Source of the DNA: Psoroptes ovis
Taxonomy: Eukaryota; Arthropoda; Arachnida; Sarcoptiformes; Psoroptidae
Length of the DNA: 64,000 nt
Reading direction: 5' to 3'
Assembly: GCA_002943765.1 (NCBI GenBank)
Contig: PQWQ01000009.1
Coordinates: 868,001 to 932,000 of the forward strand
The notes below the pieces were generated by a model, which saw nothing but the letters and a program-made list of their open reading frames with translations, made no database searches and was not told the DNA's origin. The position numbers and the translations under genes are program-made. This document shows, one piece after another, positions 49,373-60,231 of this stretch; positions within the stretch are counted from its first letter, which is position 1; each line of letters starts with the position of its first letter.

Positions 49373-50928
49373 GGGACTTTAAATTTTCGAAGTTATTTAA
49401 ATCAATTTAAATTCAGATGAGGTTATAGATTATTTTTGAATGATTTTTTCTACTCAAATAATATAAGAATTATAATTTTATATAATAAAATATTTTTCAT
49501 GCAACTATGACGAGTGAATTTGTATGAAAAACGTAATTAAAAATGAGTTTTCATTTTTTCTGGCCAAACCATGCTGAGTTTGTGAAAACTCAGGCCTTTA
49601 AAACATATGGAATCAAAAAGGAATAATTGCCTAATTGAAGTTATTCTGACCCTATTCCAAACGATGGAATCATATGTCTTAGCTAATCAAATTCTGATCG
49701 ACCATATTCCGATGATAGAAATGAATTTCGATTTCATGATCGAATAAGAATTCATTGATTTGAAAAAAATGATTGATTATTTCAAAATGAATTATGATAA
49801 TAAATTACGATTATGATTAAAATTGAAATCAATGACCATTCGTAAATCGAAATTTTAATTAATTATGAATAATCAATCAATCAATAAATCAATTTATTGT
49901 TGATCAAATGTTGGAAATCAAAAGAAATGTTAGTTGTTCGACCTCATCATCAACAACAACAACAAAAAAATCAATGAATTTCATTGTAATAATCATTCAT
50001 AGATCAAAATTTAAAAAGGGTCTTTAACCTTGACGTTTAATTAACGATATTGAATTTGAAAATTCTGAAAACAATATTATAATTATAATTATAATCAATA
50101 GAATTTCAAAATGTGCAAATCAACAAACAACAACAATAATAAGAATATCGATTGAATATCTATTGTTGAAATTATCTTTGCGAGCAAATCACTTGGTCAT
50201 TACTATCTTAGATGGTCAAAATTTTTATTTACGGCAATCGGAGATAGAAATGGTCGACTATGTTTGAACTTTGAACCATTTAAAAGTAGCGAAATCAGAG
50301 AGATAAATCGATAAAACTACTTGGATATTCGAGGTTGGCTGGCTGGTTGCAATATGGTTACATTCGTTCAATGGCCTTGGTCGGGTAAATATTTCGGTTC
50401 ATTTCTTTTCGGTGTTTTTTAAATCTTAAATCATTATCATCAATAAATAAAGTTTAACGAATAAATAATTTTTAATTTGAATGTAAATCATTATTTTTTC
50501 ATATAATTGTAATTAATGAACTATTCATTCATTTAAAAACTGGTTATCTTTAAACCAAAAATTGATAATCATTATTAGATCAAAAATAATTCATTATTCT
50601 TAGATTTATTAAATCACCATTTCATTTATTTCTATGAACTATGGAATAATAATTATTATTATTATTATTCGATGAACTTGTGTAACTTATGTACATAAAT
50701 CGATGCACTTTTAAAAGATGCATGTCTTGTTGTTATGAATTTGAACTGAAAATGTGAATGATTGCAGTTCGGTTCGGAAAACCAGTTCAACATCCATAAT
50801 ATTATGGGTACCCTGCCAAAAATACTTACATTCTTGGTGGTAAACTTGGTTGGTCAGTTTTTTAATTTGCATTACCTGAATTTATGTTTGAAATATTTTC
50901 AAGAATTTTTGCTGCTAAACTTCAAAGG

Positions 50929-50936
50929 TATATAAA
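50929..50936 (+). promoter_or_regulatory. TATA box for the 51109 gene
   Basis: TATATAAA in the context TTCAAAGGTATATAAATGG, about 175 bases before the ATG. The same TTCAA-GGTATA context precedes the next gene (53757). Confidence 0.55.
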
Positions 50937-51108
50937 TGGAATTTCTTCGAAAATTTATGCTCGAAAAATATTTCATCAAATTTTATTTTTTCTGTTGTAA
51001 AGATATTTTTTGATGAAAATTTTTACCATTCACAAATAAATAATCAAATATCAATTTTAACTTTGTTCAATTAGTTCAATCAATTAAAAATATTGAAAAA
51101 GACATATC

Positions 51109-52410
51109 ATGAAATATCATTCATTCATATTTGTATTATTATTATGTTCATTATTAATCATCAAAACTAACTGTGATACTAAAGGTGGTATCAAAGGTGG
51201 TGTAAAAGGTCGTCCGCCAGGTTAGTATTGTTTTTTTTACTGTTGTGTAATTACAAATTTTTTAAATTATAAATTTTCCCAATAAAAAGTAAAAGGAAGA
51301 CCAAATGTTCCATTACCACCGAGCAAAGGTGGCCGACCACCAGTCAAAGGTGATGAAAGACCCTATCCCCCGGTGAAAGGTCCAACATCAACGACTACAA
51401 CAACCACTGAAGAACCGGTACAACAAGAAACCCAACAACAAGAAGAGGAACAACAACAACAACAGCAAGAAGAAGAAACGCAACAACAACAAGAAGAACA
51501 GCAGCAGCAACAGGAAGAAGAAGAACAACAACAGCAAAAGGAAGAAGAGCCTCAGCGACAAGAACAACAAAAAGAAGAGGAGCCCCAGCGTCAAGAGCAA
51601 CAAAAGGAAGAAGAACCCCAGCAACAGGAACAGCAAAAGGAAGAAGAGTCCCAAGAACAGCAAAAAGAAGAGCCGCAACAACAAGAACAGCAGAAGGAAG
51701 AAGAGCCCCAGCAGCAAGAAGAAGAACCAGAGCAACAACAAGAGGAACAACAACAGCAACAAGAAGAAGAAACTGAGCAACAAGAAGAAGAGCAACAACA
51801 ACAACAACAGGAAGAAGAACCACCGACCAAAGGTGCTCAAAAACAGCAACCACCAACCAAAGGTGGCGTTAAAGGTGGTACAAAAGGAGAAACTAAAGGT
51901 GGCGTAAAACGACCATCAGCTTTTCGATCAGTTGATCACCATTCACCACAAGCAGGTCATCCATTAATAAATAAATTTGAACCGACCACAAGTGTTTTGA
52001 CAAACGCCAATGATCATATCATGCCTCAATATCAACAACAACCACCACAACCACCGATTCGGCCACAATCATCGATTCATTTTCCACAACCACATCAACG
52101 TTCATTGATGAATATGGTGATGATTGATGATGATACACCACAACAAACACGAATTATGCCACCAACAATGGCAAGGATTCGAAAAAATGATGATAATGAT
52201 GATCCACAACAATTATTGATGCCGATGATTAATCATCAATTACCATCAGTACGATCAATTGTACCGCAACCATATGAATATTTGTTACGTCAACCGTTAT
52301 CGAAACAACAAAAAACACAACTAATGAATCCAAAACAACAACAACGGCAACAAATTTATTTGCAAGATGTGCGGCCAATGCCAAATATGATTTATAATGC
52401 ATGGAACTGA
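51109..52410 (+). CDS. Secreted Lys-Gly and Glu/Gln-repeat protein
   Basis: Two exons: 51109-51220 and 51290-52410; 1233 nt, 410 aa, phase 1 at the junction. Exon 1 encodes a signal peptide (MKYHSFIFVLLLCSLLIIKT, cut near NCDT) and the start of a KGG/KGR-P repeat (TKGGIKGGVKGRPP). Exon 2 continues VKGRPNVPLPPSKGGRPPVK, then a Glu/Gln-only region (about residues 75-225) with an 11-residue unit QQKEEEPQRQE repeated about six times. A second KGG block (PPTKGGVKGGTKGETKGG) follows, then a Gln/Pro/Asn/Met-rich C-terminal part with more normal composition (LPSVRSIVPQPYEYLLRQPL). No known domain. The secretion signal and repeats suggest a structural, silk-like or mucous protein; this is inference only. 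Long antisense frames over the CAA/GAA repeats are artefacts. Confidence 0.85.
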
Positions 52411-53756
52411 TATAGCAGATTCATTTGAATCTTCTTATAAATTTCAGCGAAAATATCAAAATATTATAACAATTATTATTATCGATCTCTCTATAAATGG
52501 ATCAATCTCACACATTGAAATGCATTCAAAAAAAATTCGATAATCTCATTCATAAATTTCACAAAAATTTTTAAAATTTTCATTTTCACACAAAATGTCA
52601 TTTTTCATATCATTTAAATTTAAATTTAAATTATTTATTTATTTATTCATTTAAATTATTCTCAAACGATCGTTGAATGAATTGAATGAAAGAATGAATG
52701 AATAATGGAACAAAATCATGGAATCGTGTTACGAATATAATCAAATTTTACATACACACACATACACACACACACACACATTTTTCATTATTTCAAAATG
52801 AATTGATAATAATTTCATTGCTAAACAGACAAGATAATTCAAATTTAAATTTATTTATATATTTATAAAAATATATTTCATATTTAATTCAATAATAAAA
52901 AAAAATTTTATTTATATTCGGAAAAATGAATAATAATTTCAATTTTGAATTTCAATGAAATTTAAAATATTAGGTTGTCCGGAAAATTTTGGTCAATTTT
53001 CATGGCGAATTCTATTGTGATTGAGCGGCATGAACTTTTCGGACAACCTAATGTATTTCATAAATTGTTGTTGTATCAAATTTACACAGTTGAATTTTTC
53101 AATGGAATTTTTAATTGAAATTTTCGTTTTGTTTTTGTTTTTTTTTGGTCGAATAAATCATTTTTATGATAATAATAATTATTATAAATGAATGAAATAA
53201 TAATCAAGATTTTCAGGTTTTTTAAAGATATATTTTTAATTTTTTTTTCGAAAAAAACAAAATCATAATTCATAAACTGGTATTTCTCTTTGCCTTTGAA
53301 TGTTTGTGTGTTTATTTGTTTGATTCGTTTCTTTGGCTCAATTTTTTGAGCTAAATCATCGAATTTGGATTTAAATGAAGCAAACAATTTCAAAATCAAA
53401 ATAATCAAAAATTAAAAATAACCTTACATAGATTCAGATTCAGATGTTCATGGTGTTTTCTGATCTAATTTGTTGAGCTTTTATCTTTGGTCAATCCAAA
53501 AGACAATGGAACCTAATTAGATTTAAAAATAAAATCTTGGGTGTTTTCTTTGTTTGTTGATGATGTATACCCATGAACTTGACAAGCAATTTTATTGTCT
53601 TTTTTTTGGGGTTTTGGTTTGGATTCAGATGATTTTCTATTTCAGGTCAATTTTGACTTTTAAGGTGAGGTTTTTTAGATTATTCATGTGTTGATAATCA
53701 TTCTCTTTGTATTTCTCAATAATCAGGTTAAATGCTGCCATAAAAAAGATTCAAGG
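52411..53756. other. Intergenic region between the two secreted-protein genes
   Basis: Holds the 3' flank of the first gene, a (CA)n tract (52750-52780), one hairpin MITE (52970-53051) and T-rich sequence. The minus-strand open frame at 53082-53408 is Lys/Ile-rich and not convincing. Confidence 0.5.
52970..53051. mobile_element. Mariner-type hairpin MITE, copy 6 (class B core)
   Basis: TTAGGTTGTCCGGAAAATTT against GAACTTTTCGGACAACCTAA, with a non-palindromic core in reverse orientation (ATTCTATTGTGATTGAGC). Confidence 0.85.
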
Positions 53757-53764
53757 TATAAAAA
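53757..53764 (+). promoter_or_regulatory. TATA box for the 53851 gene
   Basis: TATAAAAA in the context ATTCAAGGTATAAAAACATT, 94 bases before the ATG. The context parallels that of the preceding secreted-protein gene. Confidence 0.6.
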
Positions 53765-53850
53765 CATTCTGAAATCTTTCAAAAATTTTTTTACAGTTAT
53801 TTGAAGTCTGATTTGTTAAGACATTAGTTTCATAGTTTTCAAATGATAAA

Positions 53851-54595
53851 ATGATAAAATTACATTCAATTTCACTGTTTTTTCTGATAATTTCAATGAT
53901 TATTCATCAAATGATCATTGAAATTAATGCTACTCATAATGATAATACGAAAAATGGTTCGATCAAAGGAACATTGGTCAACAACAACAATAAAAACATA
54001 TATCGTCCACCAGTAAAAATCAATACAATAACATCATCATCATCATCGACTACAATAACAACATCGAAAAAACCTTTGAAAGGTAAGTTAGATTCAATTG
54101 ATTAGATTCATTGATTCAATTTACTTAATTCATTCAATTTTCCCTGAAAAAAAAACAATCGAATATTAACAAGAAATCTATGATCATACGGAATTGATAC
54201 CGGTACGAAATGAAGAGGACGATGAGGATGAAGAAGAGGAAGAAGATGATGACAGCCTTGGAAACGATGGACCAAAACAAAATAAACGTGTACCAGTACC
54301 GATATCGATGGCAGACATTGATCAACAGCGGGTAGAAATTGATGAAAGATTTCAAAATAATCCAAATCCATACATAATGATCGGGCGAAGATTATTCGCC
54401 AGATCATCATTAAAAGATGATGACGACGAGAAATTATCAACAATTACAACAACAACAATAACGCCGCCAACAACAACCGATGATGATCAACAGCTGAATT
54501 GGTGGGTAAGAAAAGATACACGTCTAAGAAAATTACATAAAAAATTAGATCCAGAAGAACGACAAATGATGGAATTAATGTATGGATTCTATTGA
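53851..54595 (+). CDS. Secreted acidic protein, possible amidated-peptide precursor
   Basis: Two exons: 53851-54082 and 54174-54595; 654 nt, 217 aa, phase 1. An N-terminal hydrophobic segment (LFFLIISMIIHQMIIEINA) is a good signal peptide. Then an Asn/Ser/Thr-rich part, SKKPLKG at the junction, a strongly acidic stretch (EEDDEDEEEEEDDDS), a Lys-Arg pair (QNKR), the segment VPVPISMADIDQQRVEIDER then FQNNPNPYIMI, and directly Gly-Arg-Arg. KR...GRR is the processing and C-terminal amidation pattern of neuropeptide precursors, and would release a peptide of 31 residues. The end, WWVRKDTRLRKLHKKL then DPEERQMMELMYGFY, is charged and helical. I recognise no known family. Shared TATA context, signal-peptide exon and intron phase suggest kinship with the 51109 gene. 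Confidence 0.8.
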
Positions 54596-55996
54596 CACTA
54601 AATGAAAAATGACATTTCTTCATAAATCATTTCGTAAACCAAACTAACATACTACTTATATATTCATCATCATCATTCATTAATGATGATGAATAAACAA
54701 ATTTTGATTTGTATTCTATTCTATTTTAATATTTATTCATTATTTTGACACTATTAAATACCCGAAAAATGAAAGAAAAATAAATAATTTAATAATTATT
54801 TTAAATTATTTTGCATTAAATATTACCATTCATAGTTTACAAACCAAGAAATTAACATTGCACCAAAAAATTAGCTGAAACATATTTGAAACAATTCTTC
54901 TTCGAACATCATTAATCATTTTTAAATGATGATGGAATTTCGAAATTTGTTCATTTTGTTAAAATGTGAATAACAGAAACGAAAAATAGAATCAAAAATC
55001 CATGGAATTCAAAGACTTTAGATTGGAATTCAATTGAAAATTGAATCAAAAGAAAAACAAAACTAAAATAAACGAAAATAATCTGTTAAATGAATGATAA
55101 AAACTTTTGAAATTTCGCTCGAAACACATCGAAGCACACACAAATATTGTTGAGGGCCATTGTTTCATCTTGAATAAACATCAGTTAAAATTCTTTTATT
55201 CAATGAACTTTGGCTGCATGAGCTTTAAATACACCTTCTTGAATTTTTGAATAAAGCAAACAACAATAAACAAATAAATAAAACAAAATGATAAAATATT
55301 CATATCGATGTTTGGCTTCGAATTTTGTTTCTTTGAATAGATAAATAAATAAATAAATAAATAAATAAATGAATTTTAATTTGTTTGATTTAAATAATCA
55401 TTTATTATTATTATTATTATTGTTCATTGATTGATGATGATAATAATAATAATTATGATCATTATTAGCTTTTTTTTAAAATGAAAAAAAATAAAAATAA
55501 AAATGATTTTCGCATTGAAATAAATATGGCATAAATCGACTGCAATTGAAACACACATATTTATTGGTCTTAAAAATATGAATGAATGAATGAATGAATT
55601 CATTGAATACAATATACATGAACCAGAACAAACAAACAAAACGAAAGCCAAACAAACGAACGAAAAAATAAATCCATTAATTATGAAATTTAGGTCATTT
55701 ATCTTCTTTTCTTTGTACAGAAATTTACGCAGAAAAAAATGGTCAAACAATCAAACTTAGATATTGTATATTTTCAATCATATCTTATTAATTTTTCAAG
55801 CTTATTTATGGCTTGGTTCATAGAATATTTGTACAAATGATAATAATAAATAAATAAATATTGAAAATGACCAAAAAAACCGAAAAAACCGAAATAATAA
55901 GGATTAAACCAGTTTCAATGATTTCATTTCTAGCAATATTGATAATAATAATAATGACAATAAAAAAAATTTTGAAAAATATATACCCAAAAAATA

Positions 55997-56076
55997 TTGG
56001 GTTGTCCGAAAAGTTCTGGCTGATTTTTCATTAGCAACTCTGCTGATTAAGCCGAATGAATTTTTCGGACAACCAG
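55997..56076. mobile_element. Mariner-type hairpin MITE, copy 7 (class B core)
   Basis: TTGGGTTGTCCGAAAAGTTC against GAATTTTTCGGACAACCA; the core AACTCTGCTGATTAAGCCG is in reverse orientation. Confidence 0.85.
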
Positions 56077-56306
56077 AAATATATAAAAATGACATTTGAT
56101 TACATATTTGAGAATTGTTTCAACCACCACCACCATCACCACCACCATCATCATTATCATCATATATCATACTGAATGTAATTGAAGGGTGGAATTTTCA
56201 AAATGGTTACAAAAATGGAAATAATTATAAATAATTAAAATCTTTGGCTGCCTCTTTTGTGTCATCATAATATTAATTGTTTAGTCTATTTTTTTTGAAT
56301 TATTAT

Positions 56307-56385
56307 TTAGGTTGTCCGAAAAGTTTTTGCCGATTATATCGTAGGAAATTATGAGAAAATCGGCAATAACTTATCGGACAACCTA
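56307..56385. mobile_element. Mariner-type hairpin MITE, copy 8 (class A core)
   Basis: TTAGGTTGTCCGAAAAGTTT against CTTATCGGACAACCTAA; core GCCGATTATATCGTAGG paired with GAAAATCGGC. Confidence 0.85.
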
Positions 56386-57029
56386 ATAGAAATTTCTATG
56401 GAAAAAAAAATAATGGAAAATAGTGAAAAGTAATTCGAAATAATGAGCCCAGCAAAAAAACACCTTGGAAAATTTCCCGAGGAAATAACGGGTGCCTAAT
56501 AATAATAATGATTTCATCAAAAGCAATTGGAAATGAAATAAAATGAAAAATGAAATGAATTCTAGATTGTTTTGTCGAACAACACAAGCATTTCTACGTG
56601 CTTCATCATTACTTTGGTATCAAACAATGGCTTTAAAAAATTGGCGAGAATTTTTTCAAAAAAAAAAAATTTCAAAGAAGCAAAATTTCGACCTTCTTAT
56701 GTCATTTTGTCTAACTTTAAGAAACAATGAAACACCCGTAAACGTTTATCATATCAATGATGCATTTAAAAGATAATTTTTCATTTTTATCATTTTTTTT
56801 GAGTTTATTTCAAATGAATTAAACCAAAGAACCCTAAAAATTCACTGAATCGGTGGGCAATTTTATGAAGATTCCATATTTCACAGATAAAAAATACGAA
56901 ACAAATGTCTGTCTGTCTATGCACCATATACCAATGTATAAATGGATCGATGATCGTTTCACCAATGTGTATAATTATGTATGATTCATATGTTTCTATT
57001 TAGAAAGAAAAAAAATGAAATTTGATATA

Positions 57030-57111
57030 TTAGGTTGTCCGGAAAGTTTTTGCCGGTTATATCTTATAGAAAATGATTAGAAAATCGACAAGAACTTTTC
57101 GGACAACCTGA
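57030..57111. mobile_element. Mariner-type hairpin MITE, copy 9 (class A core)
   Basis: TTAGGTTGTCCGGAAAGTTT against GAACTTTTCGGACAACCTGA, flanked by TA. Confidence 0.85.
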
Positions 57112-57477
57112 TACATTTATCATATAAAAAATTCTGGTTACTGGCACAAAAAAACAATTCATTTCACACAATAAATGAATGGAGAATGAAATAAATGGGT
57201 TAAAATTGATAATAAAAAAAAAAGAAACACAATGGCTTTGACTTCCAAAAGGTTTCACAATTGAATTTATGAATTATTTCATTAATTTCCTATATTCAGA
57301 ACAATAGAAATGGAATCAAAAATGGTAAAAATTGGTAAAATAATTGTCAAATTGAATTTCAATTGTAATAAATTATATTGTTGTTTTGATCGTAAGCCTA
57401 TAGTTCAAACGAATGTAGCGTAGCATCGATAATGTATGATTTTCAAAGGCTAAAATCAATTGATCACACAATTTGTA

Positions 57478-57557
57478 TTAGGTTGTCCCATAAGTTCTTG
57501 CCTATTTTACAATGATTTTCTACGATATAAACGATAAGAACTTATGGGACAACCCAA
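57478..57557. mobile_element. Mariner-type hairpin MITE, copy 10 (CCCATAAG arm type)
   Basis: TTAGGTTGTCCCATAAGTTC pairs with AAGAACTTATGGGACAACCC; class A core reversed (CTACGATATAAACG). Confidence 0.85.
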
Positions 57558-57749
57558 TATTTCGTCGAAGAGGAATATAAGAAGAAGCTGGAAGAAGCTG
57601 ATGGAATAAAATTCTTCAACCATAAACTATGCAGGCATTACCATGGAATCATTATTATGATAATGATTGGTACATTTTTTTTTTTTTTTTGTTTAACCTT
57701 CAAATAAATGATAAAAAAATGATGAAAAATTGTACTTTAAACAAAATAT

Positions 57750-57829
57750 TTGGTTGTCCGAAAAGTTTTGGCCGATTTTCATCAAACAACTCTATTGATT
57801 AAGCCGAATGAACTTTTCGTACAACCTAA
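57750..57829. mobile_element. Mariner-type hairpin MITE, copy 11 (class B core)
   Basis: TTGGTTGTCCGAAAAGTTTT against GAACTTTTCGTACAACCTAA; core AACTCTATTGATTAAGCCG in reverse orientation. Confidence 0.85.
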
Positions 57830-58021
57830 TATAATAAAAATGAAATTCATTTTTATTTTACATCATCTTTTGTGTTCAGAGAGCTACACAGTAAACATCC
57901 AAAAATGATATATGATGATGATAATATCTGCTCGTATAATATCAATTTTTTACCATTGAATACAAATTGAATAAAACAGGCAAAAAAAAAAAATATTCTC
58001 GTCGATATAACAAATGAAATA

Positions 58022-58101
58022 TTAGGTTGTCCGAAAAGTTCATCCGTGCTTGATCAATCGAGTTTCTCATGAAAATCGGCAAGAACTTTTCGGACAACCA
58101 A
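58022..58101. mobile_element. Mariner-type hairpin MITE, copy 12 (class B core)
   Basis: TTAGGTTGTCCGAAAAGTTC against GAACTTTTCGGACAACCAAA; core GCTTGATCAATCGAGTTTC in forward orientation. Confidence 0.85.
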
Positions 58102-58427
58102 ATATTATTATTGATGATGATAATGTGGCTGGAAGAAGATGTGTGCATCATCAGCAGCTAAATAATGTTTGCTTGCTTCGATTCGAATAAAATTCAATTT
58201 TGAAAATTGAATTTCATCGTTTTATTTCATTTTAAATTTAAAATTTTTAAATTTTGAAAATTTTAAATTTTAAATCGTTGATGTTCTTGGTCGATTTGAA
58301 ATATTTCGATTTGAAAATTGCAAAAATCAAAGAAATTTTAAATGAAAATGAAAAATCAAAGCGAAAAAATATAATAAAAACAATTTAAATGCCGGATAAA
58401 TAAATAAATAAAAATAAATAAACATTA

Positions 58428-58504
58428 TTAGATTGTCCGAAAAGTTTTTGCCGATTATATCGTATGAAATTGAGAAAATCGGCCACAACTTATCGGACAA
58501 CCTT
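58428..58504. mobile_element. Mariner-type hairpin MITE, copy 13 (class A core)
   Basis: TTAGATTGTCCGAAAAGTTT against CTTATCGGACAACCTTG; core GCCGATTATATCGTATG. Confidence 0.85.
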
Positions 58505-59163
58505 GTAGATAAGATAAAATCTTTAGACTTGAAATTGTTTTTGAAGAAAATTTTCGACGGCAAAAAAATTCCAAATTGAAAAGTAAAATAAAGATTTATT
58601 TTTATTTGAGTTGAACATTCATTAAAAATTAATGGAAATTTGTTTTTGTTTTCAAAGCAAATTAATCGAAATAAATTTTATTAAAGTAAATTACACCGAA
58701 GGAATTCCCCGAAGTAAATCAATCGATGATCAAAAACAAGAGAAAATCTAATTGATTTTTTAAGACATGAAAATTCTTTCGAATTTCACTTTTTTCTGAG
58801 GTAGGCATCCTAATTATATTTTGCACTTAAGGTTACGGGCTTGTCGTGTTGGGATTTTCAAGGTTTTTTTTTTGAAATCTAAAAAAACCCATCCATCACA
58901 TCAGTTTTGCGTCTTTGGATTAAAAAAGTGATGGAATTTCATAATTTGATTATCAGGTAAAAATATGAGAGAATGAAAGGATTATAGTTCTTTCGAAAAT
59001 ATGATTGAATAATCAAATTTTTAAAACTTTTGAAAATAATCACAATTCTCTTGATATTATCGCTGATTTTATGATAAAACTAGGGTCTTACGATAGCAGA
59101 TAACAATGTTTTCCATTGTAATTCAGAGGATAGAGTCGAAACTTTTTTTTCAAAGACTCCAGC

Positions 59164-59307
59164 ATGGTACCAGGGACTCCAATGCCGAATACACCACATT
59201 TTGGAAGCCACAAACTACCATCGAACAATGAAAATTTCACCCTACCAATACCCTCTGAAATACCCCAGAACATACCAAGTCCAAATATACCATCAAACAA
59301 TAGCTGA
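59164..59307 (+). other. Compositionally distinct patch with a 47-codon Pro/Asn-rich open frame
   Basis: A GC-richer patch in AT-rich DNA. The plus strand reads MVPGTPMPNTPHFGSHKL, then PSNNENFTLPIPSEIPQN and IPSPNIPSNNS, then a stop; a TTTTTTTTCAAAGACTCCAG acceptor-like sequence stands just before it. The minus strand is also open for 76 codons. It could be a terminal exon, a pseudogene or a foreign insert. No homology recognised. Confidence 0.3.
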
Positions 59308-59665
59308 ATCGATTCCATTTTTTTTCATTTTTTCATATTTTCAAAATATGAAAAATATTCTTTTTCCGGCTTTTTTTTTTTTTTTTTTTTTTGGTTGGGT
59401 AGCATTATCATCATTATTATTATGATTATTATGATCATCACCATAAGTATGAGGGTATTAGCTGCAAATATGCAAGACACACATACCCAAACACACACAA
59501 ACATAATAATCATAATAATAATGATAATAAACCGTCTAAATTGCTGAAATTTTGAATCCTTCATTTGTGTATATAATATGGGGATTGGTGCCAGTGTGTG
59601 TGTTGAATGTGCCGATGATTCAATACAATTCATAGAATAATAAGAACGATATTGTTATTATTGTA

Positions 59666-59745
59666 TTGGGTTGTCCGAAAAGTTTTCGCCGATTTTCAGA
59701 TGTTTTTCAATTAGAAAATCGACAAAAACTTTTCGGACAACCCAG
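59666..59745. mobile_element. Mariner-type hairpin MITE, copy 14
   Basis: TTGGGTTGTCCGAAAAGTTT against AACTTTTCGGACAACCCAG; the core is a simple hairpin (GCCGATTTTCAG / GAAAATCGAC). Confidence 0.85.
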
Positions 59746-59769
59746 CAGTTAAATTTAGAATATCTTTAT

Positions 59770-59772
<3 letters not shown>

Positions 59773-59805
<33 letters not shown>
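59773..59805. repeat. Poly-T tract of about 33 bp
   Basis: Uninterrupted T run, the longest homopolymer in the window. Confidence 0.9.
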
Positions 59806-59806
<1 letters not shown>

Positions 59807-60151
59807 TTCGCCACATTAAGAATCAACATTCATATGAATGAATTCAATGAATGGATTCAGTGAAAATCAAATCATTATCATCAATGAAATTTACACAATT
59901 CACACAAACAAACTTATTGTCAGTTCAAATTTCTTTGAAATTTGGAAATAAGGACTAGAGAAAATAAATGAATGAATGAATGAATGAATTACTCCACCAA
60001 AGAACGATGAAGAAGCGAATTTAATTCCATCATATATTATTATGCAATTCGACACAGCAGCAGCAGCAGATGATGATGATGATGATTAGCGTGATGATGA
60101 TTATCATAATCATCATTGAATAATGAGAACAATGAAAAATGAAATAAAATA

Positions 60152-60231
60152 TTAGGTCGTCCGAAAAGTTTATTCGGCTTAATCGATAGAGTTGCTCATT
60201 AAAATCAGCCAGAACTTTCCGGACAGCCTAG
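60152..60231. mobile_element. Mariner-type hairpin MITE, copy 15 (class B core)
   Basis: TTAGGTCGTCCGAAAAGTTT against GAACTTTCCGGACAGCCTAG; core CGGCTTAATCGATAGAGTTG in forward orientation. Confidence 0.85.

Larger units (their letters stand above)
48341..51108. other. 2.8-kb intergenic region with paired short hairpins
   Basis: No convincing gene. Contains the TMEM14 3' flank, two GTCCC...GGGAC hairpins (49308-49372, listed separately), dispersed (CAA)n and TATA-like AT runs, and from about 50900 the promoter of the next gene. Confidence 0.5.

Noticed and set aside
51388..51856. Two long minus-strand Leu/Phe- or Val/Ala-rich ORFs of about 153 codons and a Ser/Cys-rich one
   Set aside because: They are antisense readings of the CAA/GAA repeat that codes the Glu/Gln region of the secreted protein.
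56543..56776. Plus-strand ORF of 77 codons
   Set aside because: Fairly balanced composition but no start context, no homology recognised and no splice partner; left as chance.
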